Below are positions 35,741 to 44,035 of a stretch of DNA of 64,000 nt, in pieces. Where the stretch lies: the NCBI RefSeq assembly GCF_042659445.1, contig NZ_JBHSSR010000001.1; one strand, written 5' to 3'. The notes beneath the pieces are model-generated. The model saw nothing but the letters and a program-made list of their open reading frames with translations. It was not told the origin of the DNA and did no database searches. Position 1 is the first letter of the stretch. Each line of letters opens with the position of its first letter. Position numbers and translations under genes: made by a program. Origin of the DNA: Macrococcoides epidermidis (lineage in GTDB: Bacteria > Bacillota > Bacilli > Staphylococcales > Staphylococcaceae).

Positions 35741-35758
35741 GAGAAACGAAATTTAATA

Positions 35759-35794
35759 AGAGGTTCCTAGCACATACCCTCTATAAAAAACTAG
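35759..35794 (+). promoter_or_regulatory. preQ1 class I riboswitch
   Basis: The short aptamer shows stem P1 AGAGG (35759-35763) with CCTCT (35778-35782), the A-rich tail CTATAAAAAACTAG, and pseudoknot P2 pairing CTAG (35767-35770) with CTAG (35791-35794). This matches the preQ1-I consensus very closely, and it sits directly upstream of queC, queD and queE, whose pathway makes preQ1. Confidence 0.93.
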
Positions 35795-35797
35795 TTT

Positions 35798-35828
35798 GAC
35801 ATCTTGCTAGGGGAAGGTGTCTTTTTTT
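35798..35828 (+). terminator. riboswitch-controlled intrinsic terminator
   Basis: An 8-bp stem (GACATCTT / AAGGTGTC, one G-T pair) with an 8-nt loop is followed by seven T. The loop contains CTAG (35807-35810), which can pair with the same CTAG (35791-35794) used by the aptamer pseudoknot. Ligand binding would therefore free the terminator, an OFF switch. Confidence 0.85.
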
Positions 35829-35847
35829 ATTGAAAAGAGGAATTATA

Positions 35848-36516
35848 ATGGAAAAACAATTAAACAACAACAAAGCACTTGTCGTATTCAGTGGTGGACA
35901 AGATAGTACAACTTGTCTATTCTGGGCGATGGAAAGATATAGTGATGTTGAAGTTGTGACATTTAATTATGGTCAACGACATGCTCTAGAAATTGATATC
36001 GCCAAACAAGTTGCAAATGAGCAAGGCATAAAACATCATATTTTAGATCTGTCATTGTTATCGCAGCTCTCACCTAATGCATTAACACATCATAATGTTG
36101 CAATCACTCATGATAATAATGTTCCGAATACGTTTGTGCCGGCACGTAATTTATTATTTATGAGCTTTGCTGCAGCACTTGCTTATCAAATAGAAGCAAA
36201 ACACATTATTACAGGTGTATGCGAAACAGACTTCTCAGGATATCCTGACTGTCGGGATAACTTTATAAAGTCATTAAATGTAACGATAAATTTATCGATG
36301 GATGTTAACTTTGAAATTCACACACCTTTAATGTGGCTCGACAAGAAAGAAACATGGGCACTCGCTGATGCACTCGGTAAACTAGATTACGTTAGAAATA
36401 AAACGCTCACTTGTTATGAAGGGATACCTGCAGACGGTTGTGGAGAATGTCCAAGCTGTAAACTTCGTAACAAAGGTCTCAATGATTATTTAAATGAAAA
36501 GGAAGTTTTATCATGA
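35848..36516 (+). CDS. queC: 7-cyano-7-deazaguanine synthase
   Basis: QueC, 222 residues, converts 7-carboxy-7-deazaguanine to preQ0 with ATP and ammonia. It has the PP-loop SGGQDSTTCLFWA, VPARNLLF, CETDFSGYPDCR and a zinc site GCGECPSCKLR. The ATG at 35848 is chosen because AAGAGG precedes it; the open frame extends to 35830 without a site. It is the first gene under the preQ1 riboswitch and overlaps queD by 4 nt. Confidence 0.97.
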   Translation: MEKQLNNNKALVVFSGGQDSTTCLFWAMERYSDVEVVTFNYGQRHALEIDIAKQVANEQGIKHHILDLSLLSQLSPNALTHHNVAITHDNNVPNTFVPARNLLFMSFAAALAYQIEAKHIITGVCETDFSGYPDCRDNFIKSLNVTINLSMDVNFEIHTPLMWLDKKETWALADALGKLDYVRNKTLTCYEGIPADGCGECPSCKLRNKGLNDYLNEKEVLS

Positions 36517-36926
36517 TGCAACAGATATATCCTCAAGTTAATCATAACTATGCGTTTGAATTAAATAAAGATATGAACTTTTCAGCAGCGCATTATATTC
36601 CTGACGAACGCGCTGGTGTATGTAGCAGAACGCATGGACATACGTACTTTGTCAATGTGACAATCGCTTGCAATCACTTAGATGAAATGGGTTTCTTAGT
36701 GAATTTCAGAGATATTAAATCCATTATTAATGATACATTTGATCATACTCTAATCAATGATTTACCCGAGTTAAAAGATAAAATGCCATCAACAGAACTT
36801 GTCGCGAAAACCATCTTCGATATGATTGACAATCATTTAAATACACTGCCACATGCACCAAAAGTGTTACAAGTCTTCTTACGCGAAACACCAACAAGCT
36901 ATGTTATTTATAGAGGTGTACGATGA
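36513..36926 (+). CDS. queD: 6-carboxy-5,6,7,8-tetrahydropterin synthase
   Basis: QueD, 137 residues, is a zinc T-fold enzyme that turns dihydroneopterin triphosphate into carboxytetrahydropterin. The catalytic Cys and zinc histidines lie in FSAAHYIPDER and GVCSRTHGHTY; the late DHTLIND and PTSE-like TPTSYVIY stretches are also typical. Overlaps of 4 nt at both ends (ATGA type) couple it to queC and queE. Confidence 0.95.
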   Translation: MMQQIYPQVNHNYAFELNKDMNFSAAHYIPDERAGVCSRTHGHTYFVNVTIACNHLDEMGFLVNFRDIKSIINDTFDHTLINDLPELKDKMPSTELVAKTIFDMIDNHLNTLPHAPKVLQVFLRETPTSYVIYRGVR

Positions 36927-37633
36927 AAATACCAGTACTCGAAATATTTGGCCCTACAATACAAGGTGAAGGTGCTGTTATCGGCCGTAAAACAATGTTT
37001 GTTAGAACAGCTGGCTGTGACTTTAAATGTGATTGGTGTGATTCAAAATTTACATGGGATGGTAGCGCAAAAGATGACATTGAAATGCTTACAGCAGATA
37101 TTATCTTTGAACGCCTGCAGCAACTCGCACCGAATAACTTTAATCACGTAACGATTTCCGGTGGTAATCCTGCATTAATTAAAAATATTGCTGCACTCGT
37201 CGAATTATTACACGCACATAATATAGAAGTCGCACTTGAAACACAAGGGAGTAAGTTTCAGCCATGGATGACTGAGATTGATCAATTGACACTAAGTCCA
37301 AAACCGCCAAGTTCAAAGATGCAACAGGATATCAATCAACTCGATTTTGTCATCAATCAATTAGAATATAATAAAGTCTCGTTAAAAATAGTAATTTTTA
37401 ATGATGATGACTATAAGTTTGCACAGATGATTCATCATCGTTATCCGAATATAAAATTTTACTTGCAGGTTGGTAATCCATATTTAGATGAAACTGTTAA
37501 TGACCACACAGAAAAATTACTCGCTAGATATGAAGCATTGATTGACAAAGTGATGCAGGATAATACGATGAATGATTGCTATGTTTTACCTCAACTACAT
37601 ACATTATTATGGAGTAATAAAAAAGGCGTTTAA
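36923..37633 (+). CDS. queE: 7-carboxy-7-deazaguanine synthase (radical SAM)
   Basis: QueE, 236 residues, is the radical SAM enzyme that contracts carboxytetrahydropterin to 7-carboxy-7-deazaguanine. The cluster-binding cysteines are in AGCDFKCDWCDS (CX3CX2C spacing by the family), preceded by GPTIQGEG, with the SAM motif ISGGNPAL. It is the last gene of the riboswitch operon. The stop codon lies inside a perfect inverted repeat. Confidence 0.95.
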   Translation: MKIPVLEIFGPTIQGEGAVIGRKTMFVRTAGCDFKCDWCDSKFTWDGSAKDDIEMLTADIIFERLQQLAPNNFNHVTISGGNPALIKNIAALVELLHAHNIEVALETQGSKFQPWMTEIDQLTLSPKPPSSKMQQDINQLDFVINQLEYNKVSLKIVIFNDDDYKFAQMIHHRYPNIKFYLQVGNPYLDETVNDHTEKLLARYEALIDKVMQDNTMNDCYVLPQLHTLLWSNKKGV

Positions 37634-37653
37634 TCTATGCATTAAACGCCTTA
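37622..37653 (+). terminator. inverted repeat at the end of queE
   Basis: AAGGCGTTTAAT and ATTAAACGCCTT form a perfect 12-bp stem with a 6-nt loop, starting in the last codons of queE. Only a weak T run follows, so termination may be partial. Confidence 0.6.
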
Positions 37654-37694
37654 CTTGTTATAATTCTTTTATGTGGCTAAAAAAGGAGGTAGAA

Positions 37695-38300
37695 ATGATG
37701 GAAAAAGTAATATTACTCAATATTTTCATTACATGCACCTTATTTCTATACTTCTATAAAAAAGAATTAAAACCTTCCTATATACCACTCATATTTAGCA
37801 GTTTGCTTGTTACGCTCATCAACTATCCTGTGATAGGAACAAGTAACTTTATATCAAAGACAGTTGTATTATTTGTAATGGTGACAAGCATCGTTCATAT
37901 TTATTTAAGATATTATCATTATGAACATTATCATATTTATATTCATAATCGTTTCATACATTTGATATTTGCGATAATATTTAATATATCTATACCATTT
38001 ATCTTGATAACATCACCACAATCTATCTATCAATCTAGTGCATATTTAAGTGTGTCAGTTTTTATACTTGGATTGATTCTATATCAGCTTTCAGAAATTG
38101 ATCGCCCTGTACGTTGGTTCCAAATCGAACGCATCAATACATATCGCTACATTAAACACCCGAAGCAACTAGGTGAAATATTTTTTGTAATAAGTTATTG
38201 CTTACTCACGCTATTTCTACCATATAGTTTCTTCTATGTCATTATCGGAATAACATACATATTCTATATAAAGAAAAACCACCTATTCAAGGAAACCTAA
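37695..38300 (+). CDS. membrane protein, weakly isoprenylcysteine methyltransferase-like
   Basis: This 201-residue protein has about six hydrophobic helices. The C-terminal part (TYRYIKHPKQLGEIFF) resembles the RHP motif region of isoprenylcysteine carboxyl methyltransferase-type and NnrU-like membrane proteins, but the match is weak and no substrate can be named. The ATG at 37695 is chosen because AAGGAGGT precedes it by 5 nt; the frame is open further upstream inside queE only by chance. Confidence 0.6.
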   Translation: MMEKVILLNIFITCTLFLYFYKKELKPSYIPLIFSSLLVTLINYPVIGTSNFISKTVVLFVMVTSIVHIYLRYYHYEHYHIYIHNRFIHLIFAIIFNISIPFILITSPQSIYQSSAYLSVSVFILGLILYQLSEIDRPVRWFQIERINTYRYIKHPKQLGEIFFVISYCLLTLFLPYSFFYVIIGITYIFYIKKNHLFKET

Positions 38301-38408
38301 ATAAATTGCATATAAATGTTTATACAATTTTCGTACGGGTATTAACTACTATAAGCAAAAGCTTATTATGTTTTTATTCTATACTTAAATTATTAGGAGG
38401 TTTATCAT

Positions 38409-38663
38409 ATGGGCTTAATTATTATGTTAATTGTCGGTGGACTTGTAGGTTGGGTTGCCGGAATGATTATGGGAACTGATATCCCAGGCGGAAAAATTGG
38501 TAACATTATCGCAGGTTTACTTGGCGCATCTATAGGTGGCTATTTAATCCCAGGATTCGGACCTGAATGGGGTGGCGTTCATATTATTCCAGCATTAGTT
38601 GGTACAATATTATTAATCGCTATCGTGTCTATCGTTTTACAAATGATGCACAAACGTCGTTAA
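38409..38663 (+). CDS. GlsB/YeaQ/YmgE family stress-response membrane protein
   Basis: This 84-residue protein has three hydrophobic helices and the family's glycine-rich pattern (GWVAGMIMGTDIPGGKIGN, GLLGASIGGYLI). Relatives are called transglycosylase-associated proteins and are often induced by general stress. The activity is not known. AGGAGG precedes the ATG, and a strong terminator follows. Confidence 0.88.
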   Translation: MGLIIMLIVGGLVGWVAGMIMGTDIPGGKIGNIIAGLLGASIGGYLIPGFGPEWGGVHIIPALVGTILLIAIVSIVLQMMHKRR

Positions 38664-38692
38664 TAAAAAAAGCCCATTTGGGCTTTTTTTTA
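38663..38692. terminator. bidirectional terminator
   Basis: A short GC-rich stem (AAAAAAAGCCCA / TGGGCTTTTTTT) has a T8 tail. It separates the GlsB-like gene from the converging YwiC-like gene. Confidence 0.88.
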
Positions 38693-38696
38693 TGCA

Positions 38697-39425
38697 TTAA
38701 TTTAAATATTGTGTGATAAAAATTCCAACAAAGACTGTTATAAATACGGCATTCGCAATTTCTGCAATCCCAATCTTCATTGGTTTCATCTGTTTACCAT
38801 AAAATAAGACTGCTCTTATTAAACTTGGAATAAATGCGACACCTATCAATGGATGTACAATAAATGCGAGTAACAGCCCTATTAAGTGATAACTAAATGA
38901 AATATATTTATATTTAATATTTTTCTTCTCACGAATCATCGTCTTCACATAAAATGTTGTTCCTACAAAATAAAGAAAACTAATCAAAAAGATATAACTC
39001 ATCTTTGTATCAAATTGACCTTCTCCGATAAAGTATGATAGTAATCCCGCAATCGAAAAAATTGTAATTGCACTAAAGTCATTAAGTAGATGACGTTCAT
39101 TACGTTTAGAGGCAAAATATAAGTTAATCGCTCCAAACGGAAGCATTGCAGCGAAAAATAATAATATACGGTAATCATATAATACAACAGGAATAAGCAA
39201 CACAATAGCAATCGTTAAAAATAATAGACTTCCTTTAATATAGGCAAAATTTTTCTTACGCTGTTTGACATAAAATAATACATTATCGATAAAGAAGAAG
39301 ATCATAAACCAGGCAGCAAAAAATAATAATTGATACACATTAAATTGACTTGCAAACATTCCGAACAATACCGGCATAATAATCATTGCCCATGCACCGT
39401 GTTGATTTGGCTTTTTAAATTTCAT
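38697..39425 (-). CDS. YwiC-like membrane protein
   Basis: This 242-residue protein has about seven hydrophobic helices and begins with the family motif KPNQHGAWAMIIMPVLFG. YwiC-like proteins (PF14256) are of unknown function; Bacillus ywiC lies near anaerobic regulation genes, but no such context exists here. Start: two adjacent ATG codons (39428 and 39425) follow GAGGTG, and the second has the better 6-nt spacing. Confidence 0.8.
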   Translation of the reverse strand: MKFKKPNQHGAWAMIIMPVLFGMFASQFNVYQLLFFAAWFMIFFFIDNVLFYVKQRKKNFAYIKGSLLFLTIAIVLLIPVVLYDYRILLFFAAMLPFGAINLYFASKRNERHLLNDFSAITIFSIAGLLSYFIGEGQFDTKMSYIFLISFLYFVGTTFYVKTMIREKKNIKYKYISFSYHLIGLLLAFIVHPLIGVAFIPSLIRAVLFYGKQMKPMKIGIAEIANAVFITVFVGIFITQYLN

Positions 39426-39469
39426 CATTATCACCTCAACACCTATTGTACTAAAAGGTGTATATAAAA

Positions 39470-39513
39470 TACCTCTTTAAATATATCAATTTAATGACGA
39501 TATTAAAGAGGTA
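39470..39513 (-). terminator. weak terminator after aldo/keto reductase gene
   Basis: ATACCTCTTTA and TAAAGAGGTAT form an 11-bp stem with a long, AT-rich loop; only a short T-rich tail follows on the minus strand. Confidence 0.4.
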
Positions 39514-39539
39514 TGAAAAATATGAATAAACATTAGCAA

Positions 39540-40376
39540 TTATTTCAAATCTCCCATATTCACTACATCAGGATCTTTAAACTGTCTTTCATTCTTGTTT
39601 AGTGTATCAATTGCTTGTATATCCGCTTCATTTAATTCGAAATCAAAAATATCATAATTCTCTGCTATTCTTTCAGGATTGCTGGATTTAGGAATAACGA
39701 TACGACCACTATCAATATGCCAGCGTAAAATAATTTGAGGCACAGTTTTGTTATATTGCTCTGCGATACTTTGTAACACTTCGTTATTAAACATATCGCC
39801 ACCTCGCATTAACGGACTCCATGCTGTCACTAAAATATCCTGCGCCTCACAATACGCTTGTAAATCTTTCTGATTAAATATCGGATGATATTCGATTTGA
39901 TTGACTACAGGTTTAACTTTAGCTACTGCTAGTAATTTTTCCAGGTGATGTTGTTTAAAGTTCGCAACCCCTAAAGATTTTATCTTACCTTCAGCGTATA
40001 ACGCTTCCATCGCCTGATAACTTTCGATAAATAGATCATTATCCGGACATGGCCAATGTATTAAATATAAATCGATATAATCAAGTCCTAACTTCTCTAA
40101 AGAATCATTGAACGCTTGCTTAGTATTCTCATAGCCTTGATCATCATTCCAGAGTTTCGTTGTCACAAATAAAGATTCACGCGGTACACCACTATTTTTC
40201 AATGCTTTACCAAGAGACGCTTCATTAAAATAAAAGTGTGCTGTATCAAATGCTCGGTACCCTGCTTTGATTGCAGCGTCAACTGCATCCTGCATCTCTT
40301 CATCCGTTATTTTGTATACACCTAGCCCTAACATTGGCATTTCAATACCATTGTTTAATGTCACTGTCTTTGTCAT
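39540..40376 (-). CDS. aldo/keto reductase
   Basis: This 278-residue NADPH-dependent oxidoreductase has the aldo/keto reductase barrel. Motifs are GLGVYKITDEEM, the catalytic Tyr in FDTAHFYFNEASLG (Asp-Tyr region, with Phe adjacent), LDYIDLYLIHWPCPD, VNQIEYHPIFNQ and the cofactor motif IPKSSNPERI. The usual tetrad Tyr position reads FDTAHFYFNE, consistent with AKR5-type 2,5-diketogluconate reductases. The physiological substrate is unknown. AAAGGAGTG precedes the ATG at 40376. Confidence 0.9.
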   Translation of the reverse strand: MTKTVTLNNGIEMPMLGLGVYKITDEEMQDAVDAAIKAGYRAFDTAHFYFNEASLGKALKNSGVPRESLFVTTKLWNDDQGYENTKQAFNDSLEKLGLDYIDLYLIHWPCPDNDLFIESYQAMEALYAEGKIKSLGVANFKQHHLEKLLAVAKVKPVVNQIEYHPIFNQKDLQAYCEAQDILVTAWSPLMRGGDMFNNEVLQSIAEQYNKTVPQIILRWHIDSGRIVIPKSSNPERIAENYDIFDFELNEADIQAIDTLNKNERQFKDPDVVNMGDLK

Positions 40377-40503
40377 ATGATTCACTCCTTTACTTAATAG
40401 TACGACTAACATATTATTTATTCAAAAGTTATGTGTTTATATAAGCGAAGAAATCAATTGTTTTGTATAATGAAAGTGAAATAATATATTGGAGGCGACT
40501 ATT

Positions 40504-41289
40504 GTGAATAACCACGAAATTGATTACAAGATTTACGGCGATGATATGCAATATGTAGAAATCGAATTAGATCCGAACGAAACTGTCGTTTCAGAAGCTG
40601 GATCAATGATGATGATTAATCCATCGATTGAAATGCAAACTATCTTTGGTGATGGTTCTTCATCAGGTGGCAGTGGATTTATGGATAAATTATTTGCAGC
40701 AGGTAAACGAACGTTAACTGGTGAAAGTTTGTTTATGACAACATTTACGAACCGTGGACACGGCAAAGAACATGTATATTTTGCAGCGCCATATCCAGGT
40801 AAAATCATTCCTATAGATTTATCTGAAGTTGATGGGGAATTTATTTGTCAAAAAGATGCGTTCTTAGCAGCAGCTCAAGGTGTAAGCGTTGGTATTGCGT
40901 TCCAAAAACGATTAGGTGCAGGCTTCTTCGGTGGTGAAGGTTTTATTATGCAACGTTTGCAAGGTGACGGTATGGCGTTTATTCATGCAGGTGGTGCAAT
41001 CATGCGTAAGAATTTACAACCCGGTGAAGTATTACTTGTCGATACAGGATGTCTTGTAGGTATGTCTAAAGATGTTGATTATGATATTCAAACCGTGCCA
41101 GGACTTAAAACAAAATTGTTTGGTGGCGAAGGTATCTTCTTAGCAAGGCTACAAGGTCCAGGCACTGTATACATTCAATCTCTACCATTCTCTAGATTTG
41201 CATCAAGAATCTTTGCTGCAGCACCAGTGACAGGTAAACAAACAGGCGAAAGCGGTATCGGTGGATTATTCGATATGTTTAGTGATTAA
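40504..41289 (+). CDS. TIGR00266/AIM24 family protein
   Basis: This 261-residue soluble protein is predicted to be all-beta and belongs to the TIGR00266 (DUF124, AIM24) family: YVEIELDPNETVVSEAGSMM, IQLS-like GGEGFIMQRLQGDG, FIHAGGAI and ETKLFGGEG-like repeats. The function is unknown in bacteria. The start is probably GTG at 40504, with GGAGGCG 7 nt upstream. It stands alone with its own terminator. Confidence 0.85.
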   Translation: MNNHEIDYKIYGDDMQYVEIELDPNETVVSEAGSMMMINPSIEMQTIFGDGSSSGGSGFMDKLFAAGKRTLTGESLFMTTFTNRGHGKEHVYFAAPYPGKIIPIDLSEVDGEFICQKDAFLAAAQGVSVGIAFQKRLGAGFFGGEGFIMQRLQGDGMAFIHAGGAIMRKNLQPGEVLLVDTGCLVGMSKDVDYDIQTVPGLKTKLFGGEGIFLARLQGPGTVYIQSLPFSRFASRIFAAAPVTGKQTGESGIGGLFDMFSD

Positions 41290-41308
41290 TTGATTAATTA
41301 TAATATTT

Positions 41309-41343
41309 GAAAAAGCATCCCTTGGTTGAGGGATGCTTTTTTA
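41309..41343 (+). terminator. terminator after TIGR00266 gene
   Basis: A 12-bp stem (AAAAGCATCCCT / AGGGATGCTTTT) with a 6-nt loop is followed by TTTTTT. Confidence 0.88.
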
Positions 41344-41419
41344 GGTGATGAAACTCATGTTATTTATTATTTGATTGAATGAGATGGTATTAAACTGCCT
41401 TCTTCTACAACACTCTTAC

Positions 41420-42133
41420 CTATCGCTTCGGTGTATATCCTAACATATCAAAGAGTTCATTTTTCTCACTATCCGTTAAATCTTTCCACTGCCCTAACTT
41501 CAAGTCATCAACTAGTATATTCATCACACGTAGTCGACGTAACTGCTTTACTTCATATCCTAACGCTTCACACATACGTCGAATTTGTCTGTTAAGTCCT
41601 TGCGTGAGTATAATTTTAAAGGTCTTCGCATTCACTTTTGTAACGACAGCAGGTAAAGTTACTGTATCTAAAATTTCAACACCTTCAGACATTTGCTTGA
41701 TAAAGTCCGCTGTTATCGGCTTATCTACTGTCACAATATATTCTTTCTCATGTTTGCCTTCTTTACGCAGAATTTCATTAACAATATCTCCGTCATTCGT
41801 CAGTAATATTAAACCTTCACTATCCTTATCTAAACGCCCAATATGAAATATACGTTCAGCGTGTCCAACGAAATCCACAATATTGCCTTTTATATGACGT
41901 TCTGTTGTAGATGTAATACCTCGTGGTTTATTGAGTTTAATATAGACATAGCCTTTATCAGTGTTTAAAGTCACTACTTTATTATCCACTTCAACAACAT
42001 CACTTTCTGAAACTTTGCTACCAAGTTCTGCTTTCACACCGTTTATCTTAATGCGTCCCGCTTCTATCCATTTATCCGCACCACGTCTCGAACAAACCCC
42101 TGCTTCAGATAAAAATTTATTGATTCTCATCAT
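41420..42133 (-). CDS. rluF: RluF-type rRNA pseudouridine synthase
   Basis: This ~237-residue enzyme has an N-terminal S4 RNA-binding domain (MRINKFLSEAGVCSRRGAD) and an RsuA/RluB-type catalytic domain. The catalytic Asp is in HIGRLDKDSEGLILLTNDGD, and the C-terminal motif is GLNRQIRRMCEALGY. The segment TTERHIKGNIVDFVGH is typical of RluF, which modifies U2604 of 23S rRNA. Two ATG codons (42133, 42130) follow GGAGGC. It is the last gene of the mpfA-DUF3817-rluF operon, 41 nt after the previous gene. Confidence 0.9.
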   Translation of the reverse strand: MMRINKFLSEAGVCSRRGADKWIEAGRIKINGVKAELGSKVSESDVVEVDNKVVTLNTDKGYVYIKLNKPRGITSTTERHIKGNIVDFVGHAERIFHIGRLDKDSEGLILLTNDGDIVNEILRKEGKHEKEYIVTVDKPITADFIKQMSEGVEILDTVTLPAVVTKVNAKTFKIILTQGLNRQIRRMCEALGYEVKQLRRLRVMNILVDDLKLGQWKDLTDSEKNELFDMLGYTPKR

Positions 42134-42174
42134 AAATGCCTCCAAAAAAAGAAAGAGCATCTCAGCTCTTATCT

Positions 42175-42474
42175 TTAATAGTATTTTGAACGTACAAAAT
42201 AGTGATCATATATAAATGTACCAAAAGGTATAAACGCCACGATGAAACCTGCAAGGGGCCATTTCCAGTCCCATTTCACCTTTATCGTCATCAACACTAA
42301 AGTCACAATATAGATCGTAAATAAAAATCCATGAATTGATCCTACTACTGTCACTACTTCAGGTTTACCAGCCATATATTTTAATGGCATTGCGATCCCC
42401 ATTAACAATAGCAGTGACCCACCTTCTAAAAATCCAAAAAATCGAAATACACTTTTTAATGTTTGATTATTCAT
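42175..42474 (-). CDS. DUF3817 membrane protein
   Basis: This 99-residue protein has three hydrophobic helices and matches DUF3817 (FRFFGFLEGGSLLLLMGIAMPLK start, HGFLFTIYIVTL centre). The function is unknown. Its ATG overlaps the mpfA stop codon (8-nt overlap), so it is translated from the same message. Confidence 0.85.
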   Translation of the reverse strand: MNNQTLKSVFRFFGFLEGGSLLLLMGIAMPLKYMAGKPEVVTVVGSIHGFLFTIYIVTLVLMTIKVKWDWKWPLAGFIVAFIPFGTFIYDHYFVRSKYY

Positions 42475-43813
42475 CTATAACGTCCTCATCTTCTTCTGTT
42501 ACTGAACGAGATGCATTAAATTCTTTGTGCAATGCAACAGATTTAATCTGGTGGTTTTCAGCATCCAATACAACCCATTTATCATATTTAGTATCAACAT
42601 AATCATCTTTATCGATATCTGGATTTTGAGCTTGCATCCACCCACCAATGGTATCTATATCTTCCGAATCTTCAAAAACGATGCCAAATTTCTCTTCGAT
42701 ATCATCCAATAATACACGACCATTTATCTGGTATGTGTTATCACCTGTTTTGATAATATCATTAACTTCATCTTCATCGAATTCATCTCGAATTTCACCA
42801 ACGATTTCTTCTAAAATATCTTCCATCGTTAAAATACCAGCTGTTCCACCATATTCATCAATAACTAATGCGATATGTACACGCTCGCGTTGCATCTTAA
42901 TCAGTGCATCACTAATACGCGTTACTTCATGAATCAATGGCAGGTCATGAATATGATCTTTAATACGTACAGGATCCCCTGAAGCATATTTCGTTAAAAA
43001 TTCTTTTACGTTAATAAACCCGATAATATGGTCTTTATCACCATCTTCTGAAATTGGATAACGTGTAAATTGATGTTCATTAATAACTTCTAATAATTCA
43101 TCAATATTAAATGGTTGTGTTAACGTAATCATTTGTGTACGTGGTACCATAATATCTTTTGCTAAACGTTCATCAAAGCTGAAGATATTTTGCATATATG
43201 CCAGTTCAGTATGATTAATTTCACCGCTTTGATAACTTTGCGTCATAATAATTTTAAGCTCTTCTTCACTCATCGCCTGTTCATGGTCAGCAGGTTGTAC
43301 ACCAAATATTCTTAAAATTAAACGTGCCGTACCATTCATTGAATAAATTAATGGTTTCATAATAATCCCGAAGAAATATAAAGGTCTGGCAAATGCTAAA
43401 GTCATCTTTTCTGCATATTGAATCGCTAATGACTTCGGAGCTAATTCACCTATAACGACATGTATAAACGTAACGATAAAGAAACTTAAAAATACAGTAA
43501 GCGGCTTACTCATATCAGTTGGGATGTGTAACAAATGAAGCACCGGGTGAATTAAAGATTCGAATGTCGATTCTCCAATCCAACCTAAACCTAATGCTGT
43601 TACTGTAATCCCTAATTGACATGCAGATAAATAGTAATCTAAATGATGGACCATATGCTGTACAATTTTAGCAGCACTATTCCCTTCACTAACAAGTTGA
43701 TCTATACGTGACGTTCGAACCTTTACTAAACTAAATTCTGATCCAACGAATAAAGCAGTAAGCAATATTAATAAAGCAAATAATAATAAACTTGATATGG
43801 TATGTATGTCCAA
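42467..43813 (-). CDS. mpfA: CNNM/CorC-type transporter, MpfA-like
   Basis: This 448-residue protein has an N-terminal DUF21 domain of four helices (GSEFSLVKVRTSRID, CQLGITVTALGLGWIGE), two CBS domains (about residues 205-320, VPRTQMI and DEYGGTAGILTMEDILEEIVG) and a C-terminal CorC/HlyC domain. The nearest characterised relative is staphylococcal MpfA, a factor for magnesium efflux and tolerance. No ATG lies near the N-terminus; TTG 43813 is the best start. The strong GGAGGTG site is 21 nt away, with a 16-nt hairpin between them. Confidence 0.9.
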   Translation of the reverse strand: MDIHTISSLLLFALLILLTALFVGSEFSLVKVRTSRIDQLVSEGNSAAKIVQHMVHHLDYYLSACQLGITVTALGLGWIGESTFESLIHPVLHLLHIPTDMSKPLTVFLSFFIVTFIHVVIGELAPKSLAIQYAEKMTLAFARPLYFFGIIMKPLIYSMNGTARLILRIFGVQPADHEQAMSEEELKIIMTQSYQSGEINHTELAYMQNIFSFDERLAKDIMVPRTQMITLTQPFNIDELLEVINEHQFTRYPISEDGDKDHIIGFINVKEFLTKYASGDPVRIKDHIHDLPLIHEVTRISDALIKMQRERVHIALVIDEYGGTAGILTMEDILEEIVGEIRDEFDEDEVNDIIKTGDNTYQINGRVLLDDIEEKFGIVFEDSEDIDTIGGWMQAQNPDIDKDDYVDTKYDKWVVLDAENHQIKSVALHKEFNASRSVTEEDEDVIDE

Positions 43814-43817
43814 TTAA

Positions 43818-43833
43818 TTCCCTATGACTAGGG
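43818..43833 (-). promoter_or_regulatory. hairpin between ribosome binding site and start of mpfA
   Basis: TCCCTA-GTCA-TAGGGA is a perfect 6-bp stem with a 4-nt loop. It lies between GGAGGTG and the TTG start. If folded, the distance between them shrinks to about 7 nt, the optimum. The stop codon of the leader ORF lies within the hairpin. Confidence 0.6.
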
Positions 43834-43947
43834 ATTCACCTCCGGTTTTTGTTTAGTGACTACTGAAGTCACAAATGTTTGTTTGATATTTTTTAAAAGA
43901 TTAAATGGAATGAAGTTAGTATCATGTAAATTTATGGCCTTCCCAAT
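43828..43947 (-). CDS. putative 39-codon leader ORF with ATT start upstream of mpfA
   Basis: AGGAGGTG (43954-43961) is followed after 6 nt by ATT, then 38 sense codons (GKAINLHDTNFIPFNLL..., ending KPEVNP) and TAG. ATT is a rare start codon, best known from infC, where it serves feedback control. A GTG in the same frame overlaps the Shine-Dalgarno and is a poorer choice. The last codons contain the GGAGGTG of mpfA, and the stop lies in the mpfA hairpin, which suggests translational control. I do not recognise the peptide; it could also be chance. Confidence 0.45.
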   Translation of the reverse strand: MGKAINLHDTNFIPFNLLKNIKQTFVTSVVTKQKPEVNP

Positions 43948-43995
43948 GGTAGTCACCTCCTGAGATAAAATTGAAAGACTAGGGTTATTTTAACA

Positions 43996-44030
43996 CAAAA
44001 ATACTCCTTTGTGTGAGAAAGGAGTATTAC
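43996..44030 (-). terminator. terminator after alpha/beta hydrolase gene
   Basis: The stem AATACTCCTTT / AAAGGAGTATT with a 7-nt loop is followed on the minus strand by TTTTGTGTT. Confidence 0.8.
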
Positions 44031-44035
44031 AATCC

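Noticed and set aside
43841..43990. M-box (Mg2+) riboswitch upstream of mpfA
   Set aside because: The leader was searched for the conserved M-box core because MpfA is a magnesium factor; no match was seen, and a short ORF explains the sequence better.
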